Source: an uncultured Pseudoflavonifractor sp. (GTDB taxonomy: Bacteria > Bacillota > Clostridia > Oscillospirales > Oscillospiraceae). From it: a DNA stretch of 64,000 bases. The position numbers were made by a program, and so were the translations under genes. Below, piece by piece: positions 50,514 through 59,090 of this stretch. Under the pieces are notes generated by a model. The model was not told the DNA's origin. It searched no databases and worked only from the letters and a program-made list of their open reading frames with translations. Within the stretch, counting starts at the first letter, position 1. Each line of letters opens with the position of its first letter. The stretch lies in assembly GCF_944387805.1 (NCBI RefSeq), contig NZ_CALXGI010000006.1:24499-88498 (forward strand). The letters are read 5' to 3'.

Positions 50514-53500
50514 TCAGGCGGCCTTCTTCTCCTTCTTCCAGCGGCGCACGATGGCCACCACGCCCCAGATGATGAGGGCCGCGGCCACAACGTTCTCCAC
50601 GATGAGGATGATGTAGTAATTGGCGAAGGGCAGCGCCTCCACGGCCACGCCGTGGACAATGCCGTTCATGGCGTTGGAGTTGACGGTGGTATAGAGAATG
50701 TGCTTGATGGCCTGGCGGGCGAAGTACTGGGTGGCGGGATTGGTCGCATCCAGGGGCGCGTCCACCTCGAAGCCGGTCAGCTTCAGGTCGCCGCCGGCCC
50801 GGATGCACTGCTCGGTGTCCATGACGCCGCCGCCATCGTAGTCGGTAATGACCGTGCCGTCAAAGCCCCACTCGTTGCGCAGCACGCTGGTGAGCAGGTG
50901 ATAGTCGCCGCCCGCCCAGGTGCAGCCTATCCGGTTAAAGGAGGACATGACGCCCATGACGGCCGGAATCTCTGCCTCCGTCCGGGTGAAGGAATCGGTG
51001 ACCTCATCGTACTGCTGAACCATAATGGTGGTCATGGGCCGATCCTCAATGCAGGTCTGGAAGGGCTTGAGATAGATCTCCCGGATGGCCTGTTCGTTGG
51101 AGAAGGTGGCCACATGGCTGCGGTGGTCCTCCTGGTCGTTGAGCGCAAAGTGCTTGATGTATGCGTACACGCCCTTCTCAGCGCAGGCGGTGGCAGCCTG
51201 GAGGGCCAGCTCGCCGGACATGAAGCCGTCCTCGGAGTAGTACTCAAAGTTGCGGCCGGCGAAGGGAGTACGGTGGATGTTCATGGCGGGGGCATACCAG
51301 CCGGAGATGATTCCGATATAGGCGTGGTTGCCCCAGTTGCCGTCGGCGGCCAGCGCGTCCTCACCCACATAGTAGCCGTGGAGGTAGGAGTTCTCCCGGT
51401 CCCAGCTGGCGGCCAGGTTGGTGGCGCAGGGATATGTGATGGAGTAGGGCTCGTGGGTGACGCCGCCCTCGTTCAGGCCGGAGGGGCCGTCGAAGTCAAT
51501 GGCTCTGGGCTTGCCCATGTTGACGGACATCAGGGTCTGGTAGCCGCCGTTGCGGATGATGGTCTCCAGCTCGGCAGCCTCCATCTGGTCGATGAGGGCG
51601 TCCCAGCCGCCCTCGGCCTCCACCTCGTCAAAGTCTCTGCCCCGGAAATCGATAAGCTCCAGATCCCCGTCCTGGCCGTACACGCCGGCCATGGAGGCAG
51701 CCTCCTCCTCGGTCATGGGGTTGAGGGAGGCGCCGGCGCCCTTGGCCTTGATGGCGTCCCGGATGGTGTCGGACACCTCCACCTCCCAGGTGTAGCCGTT
51801 CTTCTCACTGAAGGGGCTCTTCCGCTGGCTGTCCTGATTGCCGTGGGTGGCGGGGAAGGTGCCCACCCAGTCCTGACGGGTCAGGTACTGGTCTCTGGGG
51901 GTCAGCTCGTCATAGCTGGCGTGGTCGAACTGGTTGGTGATGGTCACGCCCGTCTGGGAAATGGAGTAGGTCTCGTTGTCCACACCGTTGTTGTCCAGAT
52001 AGGTGTAGGTCCACTTGCCCACAAAGTCCGGGTCGGGCTGGCCGAAGAGGCCGTCGGTCTCATGGCCGGCATAGGCCAGGAAGTTGTTGTTGGCGGCGTG
52101 GGCGTTGGCCGCGGCGGTCAGCAGGTAGTCGCCCGCCTCCAGGATGTAGGTCTTGGCCATCACGTCGTCGTAGGAGATGAAGTCCTTCTGGTTCACGGTG
52201 ATGGTCACGGTCTCGGAAGCTCCGGGCTCCAGGTCATCAGTCTTTTCAAAGCCCACCAGGGAGACGGAGGACTTTTCAATGTGGTTGGCCCTGTCGTACT
52301 CGGTGTAGGGGGCGTTGAGGTAGACCTGCACCACGTCCCGGCCGGTCACATCGCCGGTGTTGGTGACGGTGACCTGAATCTGAATGTCGCCGTTGGCGTC
52401 CATGTCGCTCATGGTGAAGTCGGACCACTCAAAGGTGGTGTAGGACAGGCCGTAGCCGAAGGGGTACTGCACCACCTGGCTGTAGTCGTAGTCACCGGCG
52501 TTGCCCTGCTCCAGCATCTTGTCAAAATAGCGGGTCTCGTAGTACTTGTAGCCCACGTAGATACCCTCGTCGTAGAACACGCCGGCCTCCACGTCCTGGC
52601 CGTTGTTCACCAGCATCATGTCGCCCATGTTCTGCATGGCGGGAGAGGAGAAGGCATCGTAGGCGAAGGTGTCCACCAGGTGGCCGGAGGGATTGACGTT
52701 GCCGCTGAGCACGTCGGCGATGGAGCGGCAGGTGTCGCCGCCGGCGCCGGGTGCCCACAGGACGGCGGTGATGTTCTCGTAGTCCTTGACCCAGCCCAGC
52801 TCAAAGGCGTTGTTGGTGTTGACCACGATGATAACGTTGTCGAAGTTGTCGTTCAGGTACTGGATAACGCCCAGCTCCACGGAGTCGGGCTCCAGGTAGT
52901 GCTTGTCCTTGTCCTCTTCAATGTCGGTCCAGTCGCCCATGTAACGGCCCAGGTCGCGGCCCTCACCGCCGGTGCGGGCGATGAAGAACACGGGGGTGGT
53001 GCCCACGGCCTCATCCTTGGCCGCCTGGGGAATGGCGGAGATGGGGGCCTCGTTGATGGACCAGTCCTCGGCGCCGCCGTACATTATGGCGCCGCCGCCC
53101 CGGGTGTAGGTGCTGTGGTTGTCGCTGTAGAACTTCCACAGGGACTCATTGACGGAGAAGCCCTGCTCGGTGAGGGCGGTGCGCATGTCGCTGGAGATGG
53201 TGCTCACGCCCGAGCCGGTGCCGCCGGCCAGCAGGTCCACGGAGGAGGCGGAGAACAGGCTCAGCTTGGAGCCCGCCGCCACAGGCAGGCCCTTGCCGTT
53301 TTCCGTGTTGTTGTAGAGGAGCACAAAGCCCTCCGCTCCGGCCTTGCGGGTATAGGCCTGTTCTGCGGCCTGGAGCTCGCCGGAGTCGGTGATGTCCCGG
53401 GTGTAGTACTCCGCGTCCACCCCCGCAGGGGCTCCGCCGGTCTGGAGCTTGGTCTCTCCGAAGATGTCCCGGAGCACCAGGTCAAAGGAAGACGTGGTCA

Positions 53501-53603
53501 CTACGGTAAGCACCACTGAGAACGCCAGCAGCACGGCCAGCAGAGGCGTGAGGACCGCGGTAAACGCCCTGGCGCTCAACTTTTTTCTCTTTTTCTTTTC
53601 CAT
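50514..53603 (-). CDS. Membrane-anchored GH3 beta-glucosidase with inverted domain order
   Basis: 1029 residues. A basic N terminus and membrane helix (about 14-37), then the GH3 C-terminal sandwich domain (about 90-400, GYKYYETRYFD, FGYGLSYTTFEW), a fibronectin-III-like domain (about 440-520, VTNTGDVTGRDVVQVYL), then the GH3 catalytic TIM barrel (about 620-980, DFDGPSGLNEGG, KHFALNDQEDHR, nucleophile Asp921 in GTVITDYDGG). A second membrane helix and a basic tail (VRRWKKEKKAA) end it. Normal GH3 enzymes have the barrel first. The two helices would place the enzyme outside, held at both ends. It is 24 bases from the GH16 gene, in one operon. Confidence 0.9.
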   Translation of the reverse strand: MEKKKRKKLSARAFTAVLTPLLAVLLAFSVVLTVVTTSSFDLVLRDIFGETKLQTGGAPAGVDAEYYTRDITDSGELQAAEQAYTRKAGAEGFVLLYNNTENGKGLPVAAGSKLSLFSASSVDLLAGGTGSGVSTISSDMRTALTEQGFSVNESLWKFYSDNHSTYTRGGGAIMYGGAEDWSINEAPISAIPQAAKDEAVGTTPVFFIARTGGEGRDLGRYMGDWTDIEEDKDKHYLEPDSVELGVIQYLNDNFDNVIIVVNTNNAFELGWVKDYENITAVLWAPGAGGDTCRSIADVLSGNVNPSGHLVDTFAYDAFSSPAMQNMGDMMLVNNGQDVEAGVFYDEGIYVGYKYYETRYFDKMLEQGNAGDYDYSQVVQYPFGYGLSYTTFEWSDFTMSDMDANGDIQIQVTVTNTGDVTGRDVVQVYLNAPYTEYDRANHIEKSSVSLVGFEKTDDLEPGASETVTITVNQKDFISYDDVMAKTYILEAGDYLLTAAANAHAANNNFLAYAGHETDGLFGQPDPDFVGKWTYTYLDNNGVDNETYSISQTGVTITNQFDHASYDELTPRDQYLTRQDWVGTFPATHGNQDSQRKSPFSEKNGYTWEVEVSDTIRDAIKAKGAGASLNPMTEEEAASMAGVYGQDGDLELIDFRGRDFDEVEAEGGWDALIDQMEAAELETIIRNGGYQTLMSVNMGKPRAIDFDGPSGLNEGGVTHEPYSITYPCATNLAASWDRENSYLHGYYVGEDALAADGNWGNHAYIGIISGWYAPAMNIHRTPFAGRNFEYYSEDGFMSGELALQAATACAEKGVYAYIKHFALNDQEDHRSHVATFSNEQAIREIYLKPFQTCIEDRPMTTIMVQQYDEVTDSFTRTEAEIPAVMGVMSSFNRIGCTWAGGDYHLLTSVLRNEWGFDGTVITDYDGGGVMDTEQCIRAGGDLKLTGFEVDAPLDATNPATQYFARQAIKHILYTTVNSNAMNGIVHGVAVEALPFANYYIILIVENVVAAALIIWGVVAIVRRWKKEKKAA

Positions 53604-53626
53604 GAAATTCCCTCCAGACTAACGGT

Positions 53627-54493
53627 TCACTCTGCGCCCAGCTCCGCGCCGTGGGCAGAGGTCTTGACCCACTGGTAGTCCGCCTGGCTGTTCTCAGCGG
53701 TGTACTCGCCCATCCAGCCCTCGGCATCCTCGGTGCCGCACCAGAAGTTCATCAGGATGCGGCCGGGGGTGGAGGGCATGGGACCGTTATCCTCCGTGTT
53801 TACGCTGTAAACAGCTTCGCCGTCCACAAACCAGGTGATGGAGTCCTCCTCCCAGCGGAAGCCGTACTCGTGGAACTCCTCGGAGGCGTCAAAGCCCAGC
53901 TCATACCAGTACTCATGGCCGCCCTGGCCGTCCACATAGTAGTTGAACTGCACGCCGGTGGTGTCCTTGCCCAGAAACTCGATGTCGATCTCGTCCCAGG
54001 GGTTGGGTTCGCCGTCAACAACGTCGTAGGAGCCGGTGCAGGTGAAGAAGGTGCTGGCAGTACCCGCATCCTTGGAGGGCTTCATGCTGACGGAGTAGTC
54101 GCCGTAGCCATAGTAGAGGCCGGTGCGCATCTCACTGCCATAGTAATCCTGCTCCACCTCATCCCCGGCCGGGGTGATGCCCAGGTGCAGCTGGCCGTCG
54201 GAATAGGTGACATTGCTGCCGGTCCACCACACATTGAACACGCTGCCGTTGGACCAGCCGTCAGAGGGGAACATGGCCTCCGCGGCGCCGTTGGAGAAGT
54301 CGGCCAGCACTTCGCCGCCCAGAGGCTCAGCGGCGGGAGCCGCGGGGGACGCGGAGGGGGAGGCGGCGGGTGTGGTCACAGCGGGAGATGCGTCATTCGA
54401 CGGCGTTCCGCCGGCAGAAGGGTTTTCGCTGCAAGCGGCCAGAGACAGGGTCAGCGCCGCGGACAGGATCAGTGCGGGAACGTTCTTTTTCAT
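53627..54493 (-). CDS. GH16-family beta-glucanase (lichenase-like) lipoprotein
   Basis: 288 residues. Lipoprotein signal ending LAAC, a Ser/Pro/Ala-rich linker to about residue 60, then a GH16 jelly-roll domain. The catalytic motif DEIDIE lies at 167-172, with Glu168 the nucleophile and Glu172 the likely acid/base. NVWWTGSNVTYSDGQLHLGI and YYGSEMRTGLYYGYGDYSV match bacterial lichenases (beta-1,3-1,4-glucanases). It would cut cereal or microbial mixed-linkage glucans outside the cell, producing oligosaccharides for the adjacent GH3 enzyme. The ATG at 54493 has GGAGAGAG upstream. Confidence 0.9.
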   Translation of the reverse strand: MKKNVPALILSAALTLSLAACSENPSAGGTPSNDASPAVTTPAASPSASPAAPAAEPLGGEVLADFSNGAAEAMFPSDGWSNGSVFNVWWTGSNVTYSDGQLHLGITPAGDEVEQDYYGSEMRTGLYYGYGDYSVSMKPSKDAGTASTFFTCTGSYDVVDGEPNPWDEIDIEFLGKDTTGVQFNYYVDGQGGHEYWYELGFDASEEFHEYGFRWEEDSITWFVDGEAVYSVNTEDNGPMPSTPGRILMNFWCGTEDAEGWMGEYTAENSQADYQWVKTSAHGAELGAE

Positions 54494-54591
54494 GGATTCT
54501 CTCTCCTTCTCAAATTGTGGCCGCGGCGCGCGTGTTCGAGCACGAATTGTGGTAACGCACGTCCCCAGCCTGCTGACCACAATATAGCAAA

Positions 54592-54620
54592 AGGAACACC
54601 CCTTGGTAATGGGTGTTCCT
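54592..54620 (-). terminator. Terminator of the histidine kinase operon
   Basis: AGGAACACCC (54592-54601) pairs with GGGTGTTCCT (54611-54620); on the minus strand TTTTGC follows. Confidence 0.7.
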
Positions 54621-54627
54621 TAAACTA

Positions 54628-56022
54628 TCATATTTTTTCGTAATCTGTATCTGCCGCCCTAAAATCGCCGGTGCTGAAGAGAATATTGAGATGGAATATC
54701 CCGTCGCTGGTATAAGTATTCAGCTCTCCCTTGTATTTATGGACGATCATGCGGATGCTGCGCATTCCGAAGCCATGGTAGTTCTTGTCCGCCTTGGTGG
54801 TCATGGGCAGCCCGTCCGCAAAGATGATCGCGCCGTCAAAGTAATTTTCCTCCTGGATGATGAGCATGCCGCCTCTGGCCTTTACCGACAGGTTGATCAC
54901 CCGCCGCTCCTGCTGCTCCAGGTGCTTCACCGCCTCCAGGGCGTTGTCCAGCACATTTCCGAAGAGGCAGTAGAGGTCGCTGTCCTCCAGAAAGGAAAGC
55001 TTCTCCCCGTCCGCCATACAGGAGAGAGTAATGCCGTTCTGCTCGCAGTAGAGGCTCTTTTCCGTCAGCAGCACGTCCAGCAGCCGGTTGCCCGTCTCGA
55101 TTTTGGCATCGTAAATGGCCACGCTCTTCCGGATGTCCTCCACCGCGCCGGGGGACAGCTCTCCTCCCCGGGCGGCCAGCGTGGAGAGCCGGTACCGGAT
55201 GTCGTGGCACTTGACGTTGATGAGCTCGATGGTGTCCCGGGAGATCTCATACTGCCGCTGGCTCTGCCGGACCGCGTGCTGGAGATAGGCCACCTCCTGC
55301 TTGAGCTCCCGCTGTTCAACCGTGCGGGAGGCCAGCAGCAGCACGATCATGCAGCACATGACGGAGATCAGGTTGCCCGACTGCCGCAGGACAAAGTACT
55401 CCACCATGTCAAACTGATTTTCCCGCCCCACGCTCAGCCGGGCAAAATAGATGTCCTCCACCGAGCACAAAATGGCGGTGATGACCAGGATGAGCAGGGA
55501 GATGGCCAGCAGCTGCTGGTCCAGCTGCCAGCTGTTCACCGGCCAGACCACCCGGCGGATGAAAAAGACGTACACCGCCGCCACCGCAATGGCGAAGATG
55601 AGATAGTAGGTCAGGCGGTAGTACAGGTCAAAGCGCAGGCCCCAGCCGTCGCTCACATTCACCAGCCAGCCGCACCACACCAGCAGATACAGCTTGTAGC
55701 ACAGGTTCTGGGCCGCGTAGGCCACGCTGCAGCAGAACAGGACGGTGGAAAGGGATTCTGCAAAGCACAGCTTCATGTGGACAATGGTCACGGCGAACAA
55801 GGCGAGGTACATCGCGCTCCGCCCCAGCACCGTATCCCCGCACAGCCGGTAAAATCCGGCGGCCCCAAAGGCCACGGCCAGCACCCCGCACAGGCCGCCC
55901 AGGGCTTTCAGCCAGAAGCGGGGCGCCCGGTTCAGCTTCCAGGTGGTGAGCACATAGAATACATAGAGCTCAAAGAGAAACTCCAGAATGATATTTCTGT
56001 AAATCAGGAGGACCTCGCCCAT
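54628..56022 (-). CDS. AgrC-like sensor histidine kinase (GHKL ATPase)
   Basis: 464 residues. Six or so membrane segments cover residues about 8-230. The phospho-acceptor His273 lies in INVKCHDIRYRLS, as in the AgrC/ComD-type (HPK10) kinases. The ATP-binding end has the N-box FGNVLDNALEAV and a C-terminal GFGMRSIRMIVHKYKG. Such kinases sense extracellular peptides. No agrB or agrD-like peptide gene is visible beside it. The start (ATG 56022) is 2 bases after the stop of its regulator gene. Confidence 0.88.
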   Translation of the reverse strand: MGEVLLIYRNIILEFLFELYVFYVLTTWKLNRAPRFWLKALGGLCGVLAVAFGAAGFYRLCGDTVLGRSAMYLALFAVTIVHMKLCFAESLSTVLFCCSVAYAAQNLCYKLYLLVWCGWLVNVSDGWGLRFDLYYRLTYYLIFAIAVAAVYVFFIRRVVWPVNSWQLDQQLLAISLLILVITAILCSVEDIYFARLSVGRENQFDMVEYFVLRQSGNLISVMCCMIVLLLASRTVEQRELKQEVAYLQHAVRQSQRQYEISRDTIELINVKCHDIRYRLSTLAARGGELSPGAVEDIRKSVAIYDAKIETGNRLLDVLLTEKSLYCEQNGITLSCMADGEKLSFLEDSDLYCLFGNVLDNALEAVKHLEQQERRVINLSVKARGGMLIIQEENYFDGAIIFADGLPMTTKADKNYHGFGMRSIRMIVHKYKGELNTYTSDGIFHLNILFSTGDFRAADTDYEKI

Positions 56023-56024
56023 TT

Positions 56025-56741
56025 TCACTGTCCTCCCGCGGAGCCGGCGTACCAGTTGGACAGCTCCGCCAGGAAAGCCGCCCGCCTGGGCCGGCTGATC
56101 TGGAGCTCGGAGTCCCCCACCTGTACAGTGCATCCCTTCACCCGCACTACAAATTTGGGGTTGACCAGATAGCACTTGTTGCAGCGCAGGAAGCCGAACG
56201 CCCGCAGTTCCTGCTCCACGCCGGACAGCACGCCCGTCATCTCGATCACATCGTCAATGAGATGGTAGCACAGGCGGTGATTGGAGATCTCCACATACAT
56301 CAGCTTGTCGGTGGAGATGCGGCACAGCCCGCCGGGGGCGTTCACCGTAAAGCTCCGGTTCTCGTTCATGATGTAGATGTCCAGCGCCTTTTTGAATTTC
56401 AGGGAAAAATCGTAGTAGCTCACCGGCTTGACCAGAAAGCTGACCGCGTCCACCTCATAGCCCTTCAGGGCGTATTGAACCAGGTTGGTGATAAAAATAA
56501 TGGACACGTTCTTATCCAGCCTGCGCAGCTCCACCGCCGCCTCCATGCCGTCCTTTTTGGGCATCTGGATGTCCATGAACACAACGGCAAAAACACTTTT
56601 GTAGTCCTTGAGGAACTCCTCTCCATTGCAAAACCGGGTTACATGGAACGTCTGTCCCTTCTCAGCGGCATATTTTTCTATATATCCGTTCAACCGCCGG
56701 GCAGCAGCATCCTGATCTTCCACAATGGCAATATTTCTCAC
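56025..56741 (-). CDS. LytTR-family response regulator
   Basis: 238 residues from GTG 56741 (GGAGG about 8 bases upstream). Receiver domain with phospho-acceptor Asp57 (VVFMDIQMP), Thr and Lys of the active site (FITN, FLVKPV). C-terminal LytTR DNA-binding domain from about 130 (ISTDKLMYVEISNHRLCYHL, FLRCNKCYLVNPKFVVRV). It pairs with the AgrC-like kinase. The DNA just upstream of the GH16 gene carries CCACAAT in three copies, so the beta-glucan genes are a possible target. Confidence 0.9.
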   Translation of the reverse strand: MRNIAIVEDQDAAARRLNGYIEKYAAEKGQTFHVTRFCNGEEFLKDYKSVFAVVFMDIQMPKKDGMEAAVELRRLDKNVSIIFITNLVQYALKGYEVDAVSFLVKPVSYYDFSLKFKKALDIYIMNENRSFTVNAPGGLCRISTDKLMYVEISNHRLCYHLIDDVIEMTGVLSGVEQELRAFGFLRCNKCYLVNPKFVVRVKGCTVQVGDSELQISRPRRAAFLAELSNWYAGSAGGQ

Positions 56742-56828
56742 GTTTTCTCCTCCCCTTACCGCATCAACAGGCACACATGCCGGGCGGCAAACGCTCTGTT
56801 TGAAAAAAGGGGGCCGCTGCATGCTCGC

Positions 56829-57791
56829 TCAGCCAGGCTTGTCCTCCCCGTCCAGCACCTCCCGGATGAGGAACCGGGGGCGCGCCTTGGTCTCCAGATA
56901 GATCTTCCCGATGTACTCGCCGATGACCCCGAGAGACAGCAGAATCAGGCCGCCAATGGCCCAGACAGAGCAGATCAGGCTGGCCCAGCCCAGAATGGTC
57001 TCCCCCATGGCCCAGCGGATAATGCTGTAAATCAGCATGAGAATGGACACCAGGAACACCAGGAAGCCCAGGCCAGTGATGTACCGGATGGGTTTGGTGG
57101 ACAGGCTGGTAATGCCCTCCATGGCAAAGGAGAGCATCTTTTTCAGGGGATACTTGCTCTCGCCGGCGAAGCGCTCCCCCCGCTCGTACTCCACCACGGC
57201 GGAGGTGTATCCAATCATGGGCACGATGCCCCGGAGGAACAGGTTGACCTCCCTGAACTGCGCCAGACCCTCCAGGGCCCGGCGGGAGAGGATCCGGTAG
57301 TCGGCGTGGTTGAACACAGTCTCCGCCCCCAGGAAGTTCATCAGGCGGTAAAAGCCCTCGGCAGTGAAGCGCTTGAAAAAGGTGTCCTTTTTCCGGGAGG
57401 AGCGGACGCCGTAGACAATGTCGCAGCCTTCATGGAACTTGTCCACCATGGCGTCCACGGCGTCGATGTCGTCCTGGAGGTCGGCGTCCATGGAGATGGC
57501 CATGCCGCAGCGGTCCTTGGCGGTCATGAGCCCGGCCAGCAGGGCGTTCTGGTGGCCCCGGTTGCGGGACAGGTCCACCCCGGAGAACACCGGGTCGGAG
57601 CGGTGGAGGGCGGAGATAATCTCCCATGTCTTGTCCTTGGAGCCGTCGTTGACGAAGAGGATGCGGCTGTCCGGGCCAATCTTCCCCGCCCCCTTCAGGG
57701 CCTCCACCTTGGCCTTGAGCCGCCTGGCCGTCTCAGGGAGCACTTCCTCCTCGTTATAGCAGGGGACGACGATATAGAGGGTATCATTCAT
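56829..57791 (-). CDS. GT2 glycosyltransferase, GtrB/DPM1-like, with two membrane helices
   Basis: 320 residues from ATG 57791. GT2 domain: YIVVPCYNEEEVLPE, ILFVNDGSKDKTWEI, NRGHQNALLAGL, and the DxD-type motif MDADLQDD. Then two membrane helices (about 235-255 and 270-295, GLGFLVFLVSILMLIYSII, LICSVWAIGGLILLSLGVIGEYIG). This is the polyprenyl-phosphate glucosyl/mannosyltransferase type that makes lipid-linked sugars for surface decoration; the Gpi18-like enzyme at 10.8 kb could be a user of such a donor. Translation is coupled to the HTH gene upstream (8-base overlap). Confidence 0.88.
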   Translation of the reverse strand: MNDTLYIVVPCYNEEEVLPETARRLKAKVEALKGAGKIGPDSRILFVNDGSKDKTWEIISALHRSDPVFSGVDLSRNRGHQNALLAGLMTAKDRCGMAISMDADLQDDIDAVDAMVDKFHEGCDIVYGVRSSRKKDTFFKRFTAEGFYRLMNFLGAETVFNHADYRILSRRALEGLAQFREVNLFLRGIVPMIGYTSAVVEYERGERFAGESKYPLKKMLSFAMEGITSLSTKPIRYITGLGFLVFLVSILMLIYSIIRWAMGETILGWASLICSVWAIGGLILLSLGVIGEYIGKIYLETKARPRFLIREVLDGEDKPG

Positions 57792-57987
57792 CTTCTTTGT
57801 CCTCACCAAACATTGAAATTTCCAGTGCGTCGCAGATTTTCATGAGGAGTGCAAGGCTGGGCGTGCGTGCGCCGGACTCTACCTGATTGATGGCAGGCTG
57901 TGAAACCCCCACCAGTTTGGCCAGTGCGCTCTGGCTTAGTCCCTTCTTTTCCCGTTTTTCCCGGATAATTTTTCGATAGTCCTGCAA
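57784..57987 (-). CDS. XRE-family HTH regulator
   Basis: 67 residues from a TTG start at 57987 preceded by GAGGTGAGG. One HTH domain: KIIREKREKKGLSQSALAKL, VGVSQPAINQVESGARTPSL, KICDALEISMFG. It is the first gene of an operon with the GT2 gene. A perfect 19-bp palindrome covers its own -10 region, so it is probably autoregulated and controls the divergent gene at 58106 as well. Confidence 0.82.
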   Translation of the reverse strand: MQDYRKIIREKREKKGLSQSALAKLVGVSQPAINQVESGARTPSLALLMKICDALEISMFGEDKEDE

Positions 57988-58005
57988 AATCCTCACCTCA
58001 TTGGT

Positions 58006-58034
58006 ATTATATAGCTGAAAGCTATATCCGTAAA
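58006..58034 (-). promoter_or_regulatory. Promoter for the HTH-GT2 operon
   Basis: TTTACG (58034-58029), 17 bases, TATAAT (58011-58006) on the minus strand, largely covered by the palindrome at 58009-58027. Confidence 0.6.
58009..58027. promoter_or_regulatory. 19-bp operator palindrome
   Basis: ATATAGCT-GAA-AGCTATAT, perfect arms, over the promoter of the HTH gene. A second long inverted repeat (58035-58053 with 58069-58087, 16 of 19 matching) lies between the divergent promoters. Confidence 0.65.
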
Positions 58035-58059
58035 CTATAACATATAGCAATAGTTTTTC

Positions 58060-58088
58060 TTGACTTGCATATTGCTGTATGTTATAAC
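58060..58088 (+). promoter_or_regulatory. Promoter for the gene at 58106
   Basis: TTGACT (58060-58065), 17 bases, TATAAC (58083-58088), divergent from the HTH promoter and overlapping the second inverted repeat. Confidence 0.65.
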
Positions 58089-58105
58089 CGTAGTGAGGTG
58101 ATCCT

Positions 58106-58453
58106 ATGACCCCCACCGTGGAACTGATGCAGAATACTGCTCTGGAACTGTGCCGCCGGGCGCTCTCCGGCAGCCCGGAGTACCGGGCCATGTCGGCGGA
58201 GGCAGACGCCCTCCGGGCCCAATTCCGAAAAGAGCACCCGGACGCGCTGTGCGCCCGGGTGCTGCAAATCCTGGATGCCTGTCTGGCCCTCTCCGCCATG
58301 GAGGGAGAGCAGCTCTTTCTGACCGGGCTCCAGATGGGTCTGGAGCTGGGCGGGCTGGACTGCCTGCCCAGGGATATCCCCCCTATTCCTCCAGCCTGCG
58401 GCGGAGATAGGCCATGGCCTTTTTCTCCACCCGGGAGATCTGAACCTGACTGA
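58106..58453 (+). CDS. Small helical protein (DUF6809-like)
   Basis: 115 residues from ATG 58106 with GAGGTGAT upstream. Helical with an alternating charged pattern: LELCRRALSGSPEYRAMSAE, ALCARVLQILDACLALSAME, LTGLQMGLELGGL. This resembles the small DUF6809 proteins of gut Firmicutes, of unknown function. The last 25 residues overlap the end of sigF on the other strand by 71 bases and are Pro/Gly-rich, so the functional part probably ends before about residue 90. Likely controlled by the adjacent HTH protein. Confidence 0.6.
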   Translation: MTPTVELMQNTALELCRRALSGSPEYRAMSAEADALRAQFRKEHPDALCARVLQILDACLALSAMEGEQLFLTGLQMGLELGGLDCLPRDIPPIPPACGGDRPWPFSPPGRSEPD

Positions 58454-59090
58454 CCCCCATAATTCTGGCCGTCCTGTCCTGGGTCAGGCCCCGGAAGTAC
58501 CGCAGCACAATCACCTGCCGCTCCCGGTCAGGCAGGCTGCTCACCGCCGCGCGCAGGGCCTCCCGCTCCACAATGCCCTCCTCCATGCCCTCGGTGCCCA
58601 GCACGCTCTCCAGGGTAAAGCCGTCCCCCGTCTCCATCTGGAGCGAGGCCACAGGGGCGTTGGCCTCTTCAGCGGCGGCAATCTCCTCCGGCTCCAGGCC
58701 GGTCTCCTCCGCCAGTTCGCTGAGGGTGGGCTCCCGGCCCAAGTCGGCCTGAAGCCGGTCACGGGCAGCGCGGATGCTCCCCGCCCGCTCCTTCAGGCCC
58801 CGGCTCACCTTCACCGCGCCGTCATCCCGGAGAAAGCGGCGGATTTCCCCGGCAATTTTGGGCACGGCGTAGGTGGAAAACTGGCAGCCGAAGGCCGGGT
58901 CATAGCCCCGCACCGCCTTGAGGAAGCCCATACACCCCAGCTGGTACAGGTCCTCCGGGTCCACGCCGCGGCCGTAGTACCGGCGGACGATGCTCCAGAT
59001 GAGGCCGCTGTTCTCCTCCATCATCCTGGCGCAGGCGTCGTTGTCCCCCTGGCGGGCCGCCTCCAGCAGGGACTGGGTATCCGCCGCCAT
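58383..59090 (-). CDS. sigF: Sporulation sigma factor SigF
   Basis: 235 residues, sigma-70 family with regions 2, 3 and 4. Region 2: VDPEDLYQLGCMGFLKAVRGYD, quoted in part as DPEDLYQLGCMGFLKAV, then FSTYAVPKIAGEIRRFLRDD. Region 4: LPDRERQVIVLRYFRGLTQ and MGVSQVQISRVEKKAM, nearly the SigF consensus. It directs forespore transcription and is held by SpoIIAB. The ATG overlaps the SpoIIAB stop by one base (TGATG). The operon order spoIIAA-spoIIAB-sigF is intact. Confidence 0.95.
   Translation of the reverse strand: MAADTQSLLEAARQGDNDACARMMEENSGLIWSIVRRYYGRGVDPEDLYQLGCMGFLKAVRGYDPAFGCQFSTYAVPKIAGEIRRFLRDDGAVKVSRGLKERAGSIRAARDRLQADLGREPTLSELAEETGLEPEEIAAAEEANAPVASLQMETGDGFTLESVLGTEGMEEGIVEREALRAAVSSLPDRERQVIVLRYFRGLTQDRTARIMGVSQVQISRVEKKAMAYLRRRLEE

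Noticed and set aside
51766..51776. GTGTCGGACAC in the GH3 gene as a further copy of the prophage palindrome
   Set aside because: The spacing between the half-sites is missing, so it is not the 17-bp motif; probably chance.
50496..53519. Long plus-strand open frame opposite the GH3 gene
   Set aside because: Antisense shadow; GH3 motifs on the minus strand are unambiguous.
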